This document shows positions 1-10,287 of a DNA stretch of 64,000 nucleotides, piece after piece. The position numbers were made by a program, and so were the translations under genes. This DNA comes from Sipunculus nudus (taxonomy: Eukaryota > Annelida > Sipuncula > Golfingiida > Sipunculidae): contig CM049321.1 in NCBI GenBank assembly GCA_026874595.1, forward strand, positions 46,371,797 through 46,435,796, in the 5' to 3' direction. The notes beneath the pieces are model-generated. The model saw only the letters and a program-made list of their open reading frames with translations. It was not told the origin of the DNA and made no database searches. Every line of letters begins with the position of its first letter. The first letter of the stretch is position 1.

Positions 1-967
1 CATGAAATCTCTTACCTGGCACCAAAAACATTGGAACCTTACAGTGAAGGGCAATCAAAACAGAGGTTTAAATTGCGTGATGACTTTTATCTCTGCAAAC
101 TAAAGGAATCCGTGGACTATGTCAGCAGTCTAACATCACAAACTGAAGCTTTGGAAACGGATGGTAAATGTCATGCCTGTTTTGGAACAAATGTCTATCC
201 AGCTCTTAGTCTGCATAATTTTGACATCCTCACAGAATGGCATCTAGATGTCCCTATTATTAGCCAAGTGTTGTTGGAAACATTCATCAATAAAGGGACA
301 CTAAGAAAATCTGACAACAAAATTTCAACTACAAAGCCCAAACTCTTAAAACTGTATAGTATTCACGACTCCCTGCTGAACATCATTAACAGAAATTACT
401 CTGGCATTTTACAAAAAATGAATACCACAGAGCTTTCAATGAACTATCATTCAGTCAGGACTGTGTTTTCTGTGACCAACAGCAGTGGTGCCACACTCAG
501 TCTGAGCAGTGCTGAGAAGGATCTCAAACAAAAGTCTGATTCTGATCGGTGTTATTTCAATACTTTCTTGAAGAAACATCAGATTCAGTATGAAAGGATT
601 GGAGGAAAAGAGGATAAATGTTTGAGTCTCCCTGATTGTCATCAAATATTGTGCCTTGATAATTTGGTTCGTTTAACATTCCGTGATGATCCAAACCGAA
701 GTGAAAGTAGGTCTGCCCAAGTTTGTACTCTTCCTATGACCGTGAAGGGACTGCCTCTAGATGCGGCAATAACACAGAACTGGCATGACCCTTCAATCTG
801 CAATGGTGGTACAGTGTGTCCTTGCAAGGCAAGCACCCAATTGTCACCTCAAGATCTAGACCCAACTCTCATTTCCTTAACTGAGCAAGAAAGATGTGAA
901 GCGGATCGTTTTCGGAAGTTGTGTATATGGGGTCACCCACAGATCTGGGCAGCACTTACTGCAAACA
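1..967 (+). CDS. FEN/XPG-like family gene, first visible exon (5' partial)
   Basis: Open reading frame 1 runs from base 1 without a stop, so the exon continues beyond the left edge; no start codon is supported. It ends at a good donor (GTAAGT at 968), leaving one base of a split codon, and joins in phase to the exon at 1434. The protein has scattered Cys/His residues (KCHACFG, CNGGTVCPC) that could bind zinc, but I do not recognise a domain here. It is the N-terminal region of the gene whose last exon ends at 6136; the whole gene is on the + strand with GT-AG introns. Coding status is supported by length (over 320 codons) and by the precise in-phase splicing of four downstream exons. The function of this part is unknown. 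Confidence 0.75.
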
Positions 968-1352
968 GTAAGTTTAATTTAATGTAAAATACAGGTGTGC
1001 CTTGTTAAGTTTCATCTTATAATTTCCTCTGATTATGAATTTCATAAAGTTTGCTATTTTTGTATGCGCCAAAACATGAGTTTCATATGTTTTCAGCGCC
1101 CTGCTGCTGCCTCTAATAACTCAGGACAGTTTTGACATTTTAAATATCACTTTATCATACATAAAGCTGGAGGCGCCACCTGCAGCCTTTTTTTGCACAG
1201 CATTAATTTGATAGTGGGTTTGACCCTTCAACTGTATAAAGTGTGACTTCAATTTGGAGTATGAGCCTAGTCATTATGATCTGAAACAAGCCTTTGGAGC
1301 CCCGGGGATGCTATGCCTGTGTGAAGTATCGGTTATGAATAATAAAGATATT

Positions 1353-1386
<34 letters not shown>

Positions 1387-1433
1387 TTCAAATAGACATG
1401 TTACAATGTACTGATTTTTCTTCTTCTCCACAG

Positions 1434-2475
1434 AATCAACCAAACAACTGATTGAGAATGCTGTTTCATTCAACAACTGTACAGAGATGGATGAGAGCCC
1501 CTCTGTTGCAAATGACTCAAACCCACTGATCAGTTTTCCAGGACCAGATGATGGCTGTATTACGGTAAATTTTAAAATATTTAACATTGTAACTTATTAT
1601 TAGTTCTGTATAAAAAAAAATCATCATATTGTCATCTTATTATTCATATTACAAGCATATAGGAAGTCATGTCTAGGCTTTCAAATTGATAATGTAGTTC
1701 AGTTTCATCAATGACATGTGTCTCTCAGACTATACATTTACATAAGATATTTTATATTAATGAATAATGGTAAACCATTTCAAATTGGTGATATTACTTT
1801 TAACCTTGGTGACCCTGAAAGGTCAAGCTGAAGCTCATCGTTTTCAATCGACCATATCTCATTCAATATTAATGCTGAGATGGTCATTTGATGTTTGATA
1901 GTTTGAATGTTTTGTATATTAGACTGGTTCTGATGAGTAAATTTGACTACATTACAAGTTAATTAGTATGGCCTTTATTCAAACAGGGAATTGAAAACAG
2001 CACTGAATCGGAAGACCTGAACCAATCATTTAATTTGCTGACATTGAATTCATCTCCAAACCAACCCACAGTGAGTACGCAATATACATCTTGTTTAATG
2101 AACGTTCAGTACTTAAATCAATCTGATCTGAATCTGGTTCAAATCTGGTTAAAATAATTCATGATGTATCACTGACACAATGTAAATTAATGATTAAGCC
2201 TGTTTTTTTAGCTCAGCTGACTTTCAGTCTTGCTGAGCTATAGCGATCACTCTTTGTCCGTCGTCTCACTTTAACAACATGAAAAATAGCTTACTGAGAA
2301 GTGAATACAGCTGTTATTACACTAAAACAGTTGTATTGAAATATAATCCAAACATAGATATGCATTGCCAGGCTTATTTATTGTCCCCTGTTTCTTTGGC
2401 TAGGAGGATCGTGATGAAGAAAACCAGGGAATGGAGTACTTCTCTTCCCCTTGTCATGCCAAAAATATGCAAGAG
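1434..2475 (+). CDS. FEN/XPG-like family gene, three small internal exons
   Basis: Three exons can be joined in one frame. Exon 1434-1564 has acceptor CCACAG and donor GTAAAT. Exon 1987-2070 has acceptor AAACAG and donor GTGAGT. Exon 2404-2475 has acceptor GGCTAG and a weak donor GTTTGT. They are 131, 84 and 72 bases; the last two are multiples of three and break between codons. The encoded segment is acidic and Ser/Asn/Glu-rich, probably a flexible linker between the N-terminal region and the large C-terminal exon. The introns hold an (AT)n run (about 1353-1382), a GGAGGCGCCACC motif (1169-1180) and a fragment of an AGCTCAGCTGA-type repeat (2206-2272). The exon calls rest on splice signals and phase only; small exons could be mis-set by a few bases. 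Confidence 0.65.
2206..2272 (+). repeat. AGCTCAGCTGA / GTCCGTCGTC dispersed repeat fragment
   Basis: This intronic stretch starts TTTAGCTCAGCTGA, contains GCTGAGCTATAGCGATCAC and ends in TTTGTCCGTCGTC. The same motif order recurs near 50690. I recognise this as the edge of a repeat family common in bivalve and gastropod genomes (recalled, not searched). Confidence 0.55.
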
Positions 2476-2767
2476 GTTTGTATCATGTCTTACATATACA
2501 TTGTGAACCTGTGAGCTCTAAGTGTCATGTGACAGGGTTGTATGTGTGTGTCGGGGGGGGGGGGGGGCTGGGCAGAATATTTTTCTCTCTTTATTAAGTT
2601 GAAGACATGACATTACCTGAATATATCATGTTCCAATAATTTAAATGAGTAACAGACATAAAGTGTGTTTTCATATTTACTCCTAACATAAGAAGCTAGG
2701 GATAATTGTTGGAAATAAAACAAATGCAACAAATGTTAAACTCAACACCTTTTTTATTGTGTTTCAG

Positions 2768-5470
2768 GAGAACACATGTGATGGCCGACAAATAGAGGTG
2801 GATGAGCAGCCAGATCTGGAAGCTATGCTTATGGAAACTGATATTGAACAATACAACTTGCCTGGTGAATTTTCATTTCATGAAAGAAACACAACAGCCC
2901 CATTCGATTTATCAGGAATTCAACCTTTAAGCGACACTCCAGATCGACAGTCTGCATCATCTGACCAAGTAAAGCTTACACAGACCAAAGACCTTGGTTT
3001 TGTCCAGTATCACCCACCTCCACTGCTGTGCCGACACCCACCACCTGCTATTGGAAGGGATGACAACATTTCAAAACTAAAGGAGATTCTAGATGAATTC
3101 CTGATCAAGGCTGGCCACTTTAGCCCTGGCCCTGCATCTACCACAAAGTTGATGAACAGGATTTTATTTGCTCCTGACAATAAGGTTGCAAATAACCTGT
3201 TTAAGTTGATGGACCAGAATGCAAAGTACAGAGCTTTCCTACCCGAGTTCCCTCTCCTGCATCTCAGGAAATCAAAAATAACTAACTTGATGAGTGGATA
3301 CAAGAATGCTGGTTTGTTGCACCTCATTAAGTACATGCGGGACAGTGAGGATGAAGAGGACTGGACCAAACTTATATCTGCCTTAAATATTGACACTGCT
3401 ACAAAGTATGTCAAAAGGGTGAACTTGGCTATCTGTGTTGCTCTGGTTGTCAAATTTCTGGAAATTTTACCTTCAGATGAGTCAACAACTCTACTTACAG
3501 ACCTCCAAACAGGAAATATTTTGGACCTGGTTGAAAAGTGGGACTGCAGGTTTCAGAAATTTGTTCATGAAGGTAAAAAAGCTAACGCCACGTTTGCACT
3601 TCACATGGATTTATTAAAACACTGTGAGGAAGTTACTGCCATCTGGTTCTCTGAACCGTTAGGTGGACCATCAGGATACCACTTGTTACTAGCCAGTGTA
3701 AAGTCATCATTACCTTTTTCTTTCTTGAATGGAGCTTCATCATATGCTGCTTTCTGTACTCGTTTGCTATTTGAACATTATTCAGCAGGTTTCTTCCACC
3801 AACAGTTGAAAATGGCCTTGTACACAACACCACACAAGGGAAGTAAAGGAAACCTTGGCCTGGACACTCAAAGAGAGATGGACCATCGTGATGCGCTTAA
3901 AGGATTCAGACCTGGTGCTACAGTGAAGTCTGTGCTCCCCAGAATGTCCCTGGTTGACACCTTCTGCATGATACGTGAACAACGCATGAAACACATTAAT
4001 GATACAGATGTACATTACCAAAGCAAGGATACTGGAGGTGTACAGGATAATTTAAAGTTTGGTCAGCTTAGCCAGACGGATATTGAGCATATACTTCCAG
4101 TTGTTTCAATTATCATCAGAAGGGATGGGCTTAACATCAAAAGTGACCCTGTACCAAAAAATGTATACACCAGGATTCCGTCAGCTTTACCACCTACCAT
4201 ACTAGACAAGCTAACTTATGATGCAGGTGTTTTTCTCATTCACAGATATGTGCAGAAGGAGGGCTTATTTGGTGAGGTAATGTGTAAATCTGCAGACACA
4301 GTGAACTGTCCTCGCCCACTCCTTGCAAAATTGAAAACAGGTAAAAGCGTCACTGTAAGAAGAGCAATAATTACTATGAAAGAAAATGACACAGGTGTGC
4401 CAGAGAGGGACATAAAAGAGAAGAAGAGAAAAGCACTTGTTGCTAGGAAGAAAAAAGAAGTTGACTGTCTTGTATCTCAGATGAATTTGTGCCAAGCACT
4501 AGTCAAGCCAGACTGCTCAAAGCCAAAAGTTGCTAAGGCGCAAATGATACAGAAAGCACTGACAAGTCTGCTGGATAAGATTGTAGGCCCAAATAACCAG
4601 AATGTGAGCAGAGATGAAGTTTTCCTGGTTCACACCAAACAGATCCCGCAAACAATGTCAGATAGTGTGAAAATAGTTACGATGGAATTTGCTGGAGTGA
4701 AATTTAAATCAAAAGCAGGATCAGGTGAAGAATACTTGCAACATGTGCAAAATGGAATCCTGAAACGTACTTTGGGAACTTATAAATGCGCATCGAAAAT
4801 TGTGGTGTGTGAGGAGAAATACCAATTTACTCCAGATGATTTCAAAGCTGAAACAAGATCACAGAGAGTAGCCAAAAAAAAGAACTCAATCGCTCATCTG
4901 AAGTCAGGAGAAGAAATCTTAAGCTTAGACAACTATGCCACAGCTTCAATTGTGACCACATCTGAGGGCAAGACATTAATAAGTAAATTTCTTGCTGAGA
5001 ATGTTTCATCTCTAAATGTTGGAAAGTCAGTCGAACTGTATATTGACAGTGAACTTTACATGCGAGGATGTACTTGTGAGGCCGAGCCAGGTGTGGGATG
5101 TACATGTCAGCTTTACACAATACCTGTGAAAGCAACTTTTCAATCAAATGGCTTAGAAAAGGTCGAAGAAATTAACACAGTTCACCAGAGGAAGGGAGAA
5201 GCTGAGATGTCTCAAGCAGACTGGCTTCTTACATTTCTTCCTGACCTTCAAGCAGGAGACAGCATTGCAAGTATAGTCACCTCAGGTGACATTGATGGTG
5301 TCATCATTCACATGTTTCTTGTTTCACACAAATGGCCAAGAGATGATAATGGCAAGTTTATTCATCAAGTGTATGTTGTATTGCAAAAACCAATGGGCTA
5401 TTTGGATATGTACTGCATAACAAAAATGGTTGAAATCCTGGAAGAGCATTACATGGATACACAGATTTGA
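2768..5470 (+). CDS. FEN/XPG-like (PIN-fold) nuclease-like protein, main exon up to an in-frame TGA
   Basis: The exon starts after acceptor TTTCAG (2762-2767) and stays open for 900 codons. It has a Lys/Arg-rich segment (about 4410-4470, EKKRKALVARKKKE). Near the 3' end are motifs that resemble the acidic residues of FEN1/XPG flap nucleases: GEAE (5195-5206) and SGDID (5282-5296). The third expected acidic motif, GGND, lies beyond a TGA at 5468-5470 but in the same frame. The order and spacing suggest a PIN/FEN-like nuclease domain at the C terminus; this is inference from motifs. The remainder resembles large uncharacterised invertebrate proteins that are often transposon-linked (recalled family impression). 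The TGA may be a real nonsense mutation, a sequencing error or a recoded codon. The start shown is the splice acceptor, not a methionine. Confidence 0.75.
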   Translation, partial: ENTCDGRQIEVDEQPDLEAMLMETDIEQYNLPGEFSFHERNTTAPFDLSGIQPLSDTPDRQSASSDQVKLTQTKDLGFVQYHPPPLLCRHPPPAIGRDDNISKLKEILDEFLIKAGHFSPGPASTTKLMNRILFAPDNKVANNLFKLMDQNAKYRAFLPEFPLLHLRKSKITNLMSGYKNAGLLHLIKYMRDSEDEEDWTKLISALNIDTATKYVKRVNLAICVALVVKFLEILPSDESTTLLTDLQTGNILDLVEKWDCRFQKFVHEGKKANATFALHMDLLKHCEEVTAIWFSEPLGGPSGYHLLLASVKSSLPFSFLNGASSYAAFCTRLLFEHYSAGFFHQQLKMALYTTPHKGSKGNLGLDTQREMDHRDALKGFRPGATVKSVLPRMSLVDTFCMIREQRMKHINDTDVHYQSKDTGGVQDNLKFGQLSQTDIEHILPVVSIIIRRDGLNIKSDPVPKNVYTRIPSALPPTILDKLTYDAGVFLIHRYVQKEGLFGEVMCKSADTVNCPRPLLAKLKTGKSVTVRRAIITMKENDTGVPERDIKEKKRKALVARKKKEVDCLVSQMNLCQALVKPDCSKPKVAKAQMIQKALTSLLDKIVGPNNQNVSRDEVFLVHTKQIPQTMSDSVKIVTMEFAGVKFKSKAGSGEEYLQHVQNGILKRTLGTYKCASKIVVCEEKYQFTPDDFKAETRSQRVAKKKNSIAHLKSGEEILSLDNYATASIVTTSEGKTLISKFLAENVSSLNVGKSVELYIDSELYMRGCTCEAEPGVGCTCQLYTIPVKATFQSNGLEKVEEINTVHQRKGEAEMSQADWLLTFLPDLQAGDSIASIVTSGDIDGVIIHMFLVSHKWPRDDNGKFIHQVYVVLQKPMGYLDMYCITKMVEILEEHYMDTQI

Positions 5471-6136
5471 CTCAAAGTGGCCATGACTTTATGTCTTGGT
5501 GGTAATGACTTTTTGCCAAAATTTCACGGACAGTCACATTCAAAAATCTTGTCTGCAGTGCTTGAAAATGAAAGATTTCTCTCCAGTTTGTTTGTATTCA
5601 ATAATGCGGATAATACGGGCCACATAAATGTTTCAGTCTTTTTAGATATGTTGAAAGTTTTGTATCTGCCATGTACCTTTGACCACAACAGAATGTCATT
5701 TGAAGAGGTGAGACAATTCACAATCAGGAGACCAGTGAAACCTGCAAATAAAGAGGGGGAAATCAGAAACCCACAAACATGGCTTCCTCCAGAAGATGTT
5801 ATTTTACATGTAGCTAAGCTTGTGGATTGCCAGATTGAATATTTATTTACCGCTGGGAATCATGAATCCAAACTTCCAGATTTTTTTGCAAAAGGCTGCT
5901 TAGTAAAGAATCTGTCTGGAGAAGTGGAATATTATTTTGGTGAGCACACCCATACTGACAATATTAAAGACACCCTATGGAGCAATGAGAAACTCTGGGA
6001 TAAAATGCTGGAGGTCAAAATTCGTAAAGCCGGAAGCCAAAAAAGACAACTTGAAATTACACCACAGAAGGGTGCCAGGCGCAAAAGTGGGAAATGGCTT
6101 CCGAAGGCAACGTCCACCCCCCACAAGTTTAACTAG
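5471..6136 (+). CDS. FEN/XPG-like protein, C-terminal part after the in-frame TGA
   Basis: The frame is identical to that of the preceding 900 codons and continues from the TGA to TAG at 6134-6136. It opens with LKVAMTLCLGGNDFLPKFHG, where GGND (5498-5509) fits the last acidic motif of the FEN/XPG active site. The first ATG after the stop is at 5477, but re-initiation is unlikely because the protein homology would start mid-domain. The tail is basic (KAGSQKRQ...GARRKSGK), as in nucleic-acid-binding tails. I read this as the true C terminus of the same gene, so the locus is either a one-lesion pseudogene or has a base error at 5468. Confidence 0.7.
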   Translation, partial: LKVAMTLCLGGNDFLPKFHGQSHSKILSAVLENERFLSSLFVFNNADNTGHINVSVFLDMLKVLYLPCTFDHNRMSFEEVRQFTIRRPVKPANKEGEIRNPQTWLPPEDVILHVAKLVDCQIEYLFTAGNHESKLPDFFAKGCLVKNLSGEVEYYFGEHTHTDNIKDTLWSNEKLWDKMLEVKIRKAGSQKRQLEITPQKGARRKSGKWLPKATSTPHKFN

Positions 6137-7559
6137 TGAACAAAAAAAAAAAAAGTAAACTTACTACGATAAGTATCATCAGCAAACAGTAATCTACCTA
6201 ACTAAAATCAGTATTATAATTAACATATAAAGAAAGTACTCTTTCTGACAGTCTGCAGTACACAGATAATGCCTGGTTTGTTTCACATTGCATATCATAT
6301 TTTCCATCATGATTGAAAAAAAAATGTGGTGACTATTGTTTAAATATGATGATCATAATGTTGGAACACATTTAGTTCATGTTTTATTATCACAAATGTC
6401 TGACTTTTGTTTATGTGTTATGACCATTTTGATTGAAAACAGATTCTGGTAACACCCCCCCCCCCCCCCAAATTTGTAATGACTATACTTTTGTTTAGTG
6501 TGGTTTCCGAAGATTTTTGGTCCTTGGAAGCTTGGTAACCCCAACTTCTCCCCTTGGAAGTGAGGATATTTTTTGTATATAGTCCCAAATATATTTATTA
6601 TTGGTTAAGTGTAATGGTCAAAGTTAGTGAAAAATATTCAGTTGACAACTGCTTGTGTTTTATTGGCATGATTTTTAAACAAATCTTGATTACTCAGGTT
6701 GCTTTTGTTTTTCGGGCATGATTGTTTAACTTTCTCAGGTGACTATTGTTTATATGGTGATGACTTTATAAGTTACTATAACTTTAAATAATGTAAATAT
6801 TATCTATATGTTTTGAGTCTTGAATAGTTGGCTACAGAGAATACTTATTATTAATGTGGTATGACAATGATAAATGGATTGCTACGATTCAGGTGACTAT
6901 TGTTTACATGTCATGACTGTATTATTTGCAAATATATGATGTAAGATAATTGTTTTGACATATGTAATAAGATGGATCCCCACAACAACTATATCTGCTC
7001 TTTTTGTAAGTCATATTTAGCACAGATAAAATTAATTTATATAGAAATGGATTAAAATGACATCATTTGAAAGGATTTTCCGTGCTGAGGCATCTAGAAT
7101 GCCAACTTTTCCAGACACCTGATAGCACATGGATTTCTGTAAATAAAATAATTTTAATTTAAACCAGCGTTTTTGTTTAAAATCTTCTTACCTTCGTAAC
7201 CCATCCATCCTATCCCTGTAATCTTTACTTGATGGGTAATAAAGGAATAGTAGAGTTAACCCACCCACCCATCTATACCTGAGTATACATCAATGGAAAT
7301 TTACCTAGAATGTTGTAAAAATGCTTGAAAACAATTAAATTGAGTGCCAGTGTGGATTGTATGCCAGTGCCCAGCAGAAAGTTGTCCTCACTCAGTGTAA
7401 ACATAACAAAACAAGGCTGACCAGACATCTGGAGCTGACCCCATCTGATATGTAACCTTAGTAGCATACTATCAGGGTATCCCTGTCAGGGAGGTGATTA
7501 AGCAATAAGCACAGAGATCGCCCCCCAGGCTAATAGAGCAGGGTGATTTGGGCCTGTGG
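6137..7559. other. 3' flank of the nuclease-like gene; no gene seen
   Basis: AT-rich DNA follows the stop codon. A poly-A run (6141-6155) and a poly-C run (about 6454-6467) are present. A motif close to GTGACTATTGTTTA recurs at about 6331, 6738 and 6893, so this may be decayed repeat or 3'-UTR sequence. An AATAAA is present near 7142, far from the stop. No open frame here looks coding. Confidence 0.6.
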
Positions 7560-8612
7560 GTAAGACTGTATAAGCATGCCGAATTTCAGGTGAATTAGTC
7601 AAACCACTGCAGAGATATGCGTGATTTTAACCCAAGGCAGACAAACAGATGGACACTGTGCAAACATGGTTGCAGGTGGCGCCACCATTTTTTGTGTATG
7701 TTATAGAGCTCTCCAAGGGCTACATTTGTGCAAAAAAATTTTCCTGATCGGTCAAACGGTTCCTGAGATATGAGCTTGGATGTCTGCAGCGTAAACGTGA
7801 TTGTAGGTGGCGCCACCTGTCATAAAATCAGAAAAGCTATCCAGGATGTATACGCATGCCAAATTTCAGGTGAATTAGTCAAGTCACTGCAGAGATATGA
7901 GTGATTTTAACCAAAGGCAGACAAACAGATGGACACTGTGCAAACATGGTTGCAGGTAGCGCTACCATTTTTGGTGTAAGTTATAAAGCTCTTCAAGGGC
8001 TACATTTGTGCAAAAGAATTTTCCTGATCGGTCAAACGGTTCCCGAGATATGAGCTTGGATGTCTGCAGCGTAAACGTGAATGTAGGTGGCGCCACCTGT
8101 CATAAAATCAGAAAAGCTATCCAGGATGTATACGCATGCCGAATTTCAGGTGAATTAGTCAAGTCACTGCAGAGATATGAGTGATTTTAACCCAAGGCAG
8201 ACAAACAGATGGACACTGTGCAAACATGGTTGCAGGTGGCGCCACCATTTTTTGTGTATGTTATAAAATTTTCCAAGGGCTACATTTGTGCAAAAGAATT
8301 TTCCTGATCGGTCAAACGGTTCCCGAGATATGAGCTTAGATGTCTGCAGCGTAAACGTGAATGTAGGTGGCGCCACCTGTCTTAAAATCAGAAAAGCTAT
8401 CCAGGATGTTTACGCATGCCGAATTTCAGGTGAATTAGTCAAGTCACTGCAGAGATATGAGTGATTTTAACCCAAGGCAGACGAACAGATGGACACTGTG
8501 CAAACATGGTTGCAGGTGGCGCCACCATTTTTGATGTATTTTATAAAGCTCTCCGAGGGCTACATTTGTGCAAAAAAATTTTCCTGATCGGTCAAACGGT
8601 TCCCGAGATATG
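7560..8612. repeat. 280-bp tandem repeat array with GGTGGCGCCACC palindromes (about 3.7 units)
   Basis: The marker GAATTAGTC falls at 7592, 7872, 8152 and 8432, an exact 280-bp period. Each unit carries two palindromes: GGTGGCGCCACC (7675, 8235, 8515) and the 14-bp AGGTGGCGCCACCT (7805, 8085, 8365), spaced 130 and 150 bp alternately. Both half-units contain a GAGATATGAG-like segment at a similar distance before the palindrome, so the 280-bp unit looks like a diverged dimer. In unit 2 the first palindrome reads GGTAGCGCTACC (7955-7966), changed on both arms yet still perfect. Units are very similar, so amplification is recent. Short open frames across the array are chance shadows. Confidence 0.9.
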
Positions 8613-8847
8613 TGGGTTTATGTGTGGAAACAGACGCACAAACGGACGCAGAGCGCAGAGGAAAGGTCAGAGGTCAAAACAAAATCGGGGCGCAGCAGTT
8701 CACATGTGACCAGAACATAATCCCGGGTTTCGGAAAATTCCGCCCAGCGGTTACGGAGGAGTTCTCCGGACACCTACGCGGCGGCGGCGGCGTGCAGCTG
8801 AAAACATAGTATCCGCAAAACTCTGTTTTGGCGGATACAATAACACC
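8613..8847. repeat. GC-rich tail next to the 280-bp array
   Basis: The array breaks off at CCCGAGATATG and runs into a GC-rich stretch with GGACGCAGAGCGCAGAGG and a (GGC)n-like run at 8780-8793. The tail ends with TATCCGCAAAACTCTG and its near inverted partner GGCGGATACAATA. It looks like the terminal part of the mobile element from which the array grew. No gene is seen. Confidence 0.45.
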
Positions 8848-9509
8848 CTGTGACCTACAAGCTACTATTCCTGTTATTCACCCTCTATTCACCCAGACCA
8901 GAAGGTCTGGACCCTCTTCCAACTCCATCCTCAAACCAGTTTTGCGGACGCGATCAACCCATCCTCTTTTCCCGACGTGGGGACCCTTTAAGGTGTGATC
9001 TCATTGGTCGTTTTGGTTTTGACTCTTTCCCCATTTACCAAAAGCCCAGGTCCGGCCTAGATATAACAACATCGTTTTTGTGTTGTTACCCACCTTTCGA
9101 TATATGTACCGGATTGATTCGCTGGTGTAGTGATAATGAAATCAATACAGGTATGGTTTGGTAAAGCTTTATGCGTTTCCAGCTGGACTCTTTCAGGATT
9201 AGACATTGATCATCCTTGGTTGGACCACTCCTTTTTAAAAATTCCCGATCCTCCCCTGAATATAATAGGGTCTCAAATCATATGACATGTTTCCAACATA
9301 AAATGTATTTTACAATATTTGACCATAATTCAAAATAGGAAAATTTGCACCCTCCCCCCCAAGACCCTTCTCCCTTGCAAGGTAATGAAATACAAAGGAT
9401 CTGATTCAAATCCAAATTGCGCAGACTCGAACTTTAAAGAGTACTTCTCTGATGTTAAGGGATTGTTGGGAGTCAAATTCTGACCTCCATAATTTACCGG
9501 GGCTTTTAG
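8848..9509. repeat. Dispersed repeat, copy 1 (partner at 17333-18022)
   Basis: It shares long blocks in the same orientation with 17333-18022, for example the TTCACCCAGACCAGA...TCTGGACCCTC segment, TTACCAAAAGCCCAGGTCC, the CCTTGGTTGGACCACTCC block and TTGCGCAGACTCGAACTTT. It ends at ACCGGGGCTTTTA in both copies. The copies differ by many substitutions and indels (copy 2 has extra bases near 17416-17445), so they are old. CAGACCAGAAGGTCTGG at 8894 is a short inverted repeat. No coding potential is seen. It abuts a BEL/Pao gag fragment at 9510, so it may be a non-coding part of that retrotransposon. Confidence 0.75.
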
Positions 9510-9780
9510 ATGGCACAAAATCTCGTACAAAAGGGTTCATTTTTGGTGATACTTTGACTTTGTGAGAAGTCCCCTGCCGCAGATGGCATACCGTTGTCCC
9601 ATAATGCTGCTGTCAACACATACGTTGCCTCCAGTTGGCCAGGTACAGACTCAAGGAAATTCAAAACCACCATAGAAACGCAGGAGTGTGAGTCGGCCTT
9701 CACTTTCCGGTATGCACCCGGTTCAGTATCAAACAAGAAAATTCGTGGAATTAATGTCCCTCGCTTTATGATCTTGTTGT
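9510..9780 (-). pseudogene. BEL/Pao-type retrotransposon gag fragment
   Basis: Read on the minus strand, this segment matches 21030-21270 at protein level. Both contain GQLEATYVLT, a PSAAGDFSQ block and a following PF.Q/R.F..F block. The second copy leads into a recognisable BEL/Pao gag (DUF1759-like) region, which identifies this one by association. Only this short piece remains; no protease, reverse transcriptase or LTR is seen. It is a dead fragment. Confidence 0.6.
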
Positions 9781-9968
9781 CTTTCATGCTAGATCAGTAA
9801 CCAAAATTATGACATGTGGAGAAAATCTTGAGGGCACATGAAAACTTAAACAGATGCACTATGACATGTGAAGACATCTGCAGGCATACGTAAAAACTAA
9901 AACACATTGAGAAATTGGACCAAACTTTGATAATTTTGTTTTTCAGCTGGAGAGAATTATTTTTCAGA

Positions 9969-10243
9969 TAGACACTCCAAAACCAATCCAAACCAATGAG
10001 AGCATTCACTGACCCAAATTTAAATGAAATCTGATAATATTTAGGAAATTTATCGCACCGAGACGAAAAAAAACCTGACGGACGGACAGACAGTGACAGA
10101 AAGACAGAAGCTGGACACTCCAAAACCAATCCAAACCAAGGTAAGCATGAGATCAATCACTGACCAAAATTTGAATAAAATTGGATTATATTTAGGAAAG
10201 TAATCGCACGGAAACGAAAACCTGACGGGCGGAGAGACAGAAA
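9969..10243. repeat. Two-copy 143-bp tandem repeat
   Basis: CACTCCAAAACCAATCCAAA occurs at 9973 and 10116, and each copy continues through a similar TATTTAGGAAA...ATCGCAC.GAGACGAAAA...CCTGACGG segment. The copies differ by scattered changes. Confidence 0.75.
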
Positions 10244-10287
10244 AGCACATGGTGTTGAGTTGTATATATTACAGCGGGCTTCGGGGG

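Noticed and set aside
1254-1587. Frames with Ile-Tyr repeats over the (AT)n run
   Set aside because: Microsatellite artefact; the real exon here is 1434-1564 in another frame context.
5468-5470. Selenocysteine reading of the TGA
   Set aside because: Possible in principle, but I found no SECIS element by eye and no redox motif at the site; a point mutation or error is simpler.
7560-8612. Regularly spaced direct repeats resembling a CRISPR array
   Set aside because: The 280-bp period is a full tandem repeat without unique spacers, and the genome is eukaryotic.
7595-8709. Open frames across the 280-bp array, on both strands
   Set aside because: They repeat with the array period, encode no known motif and are broken at array edges; they are chance frames in repeats.
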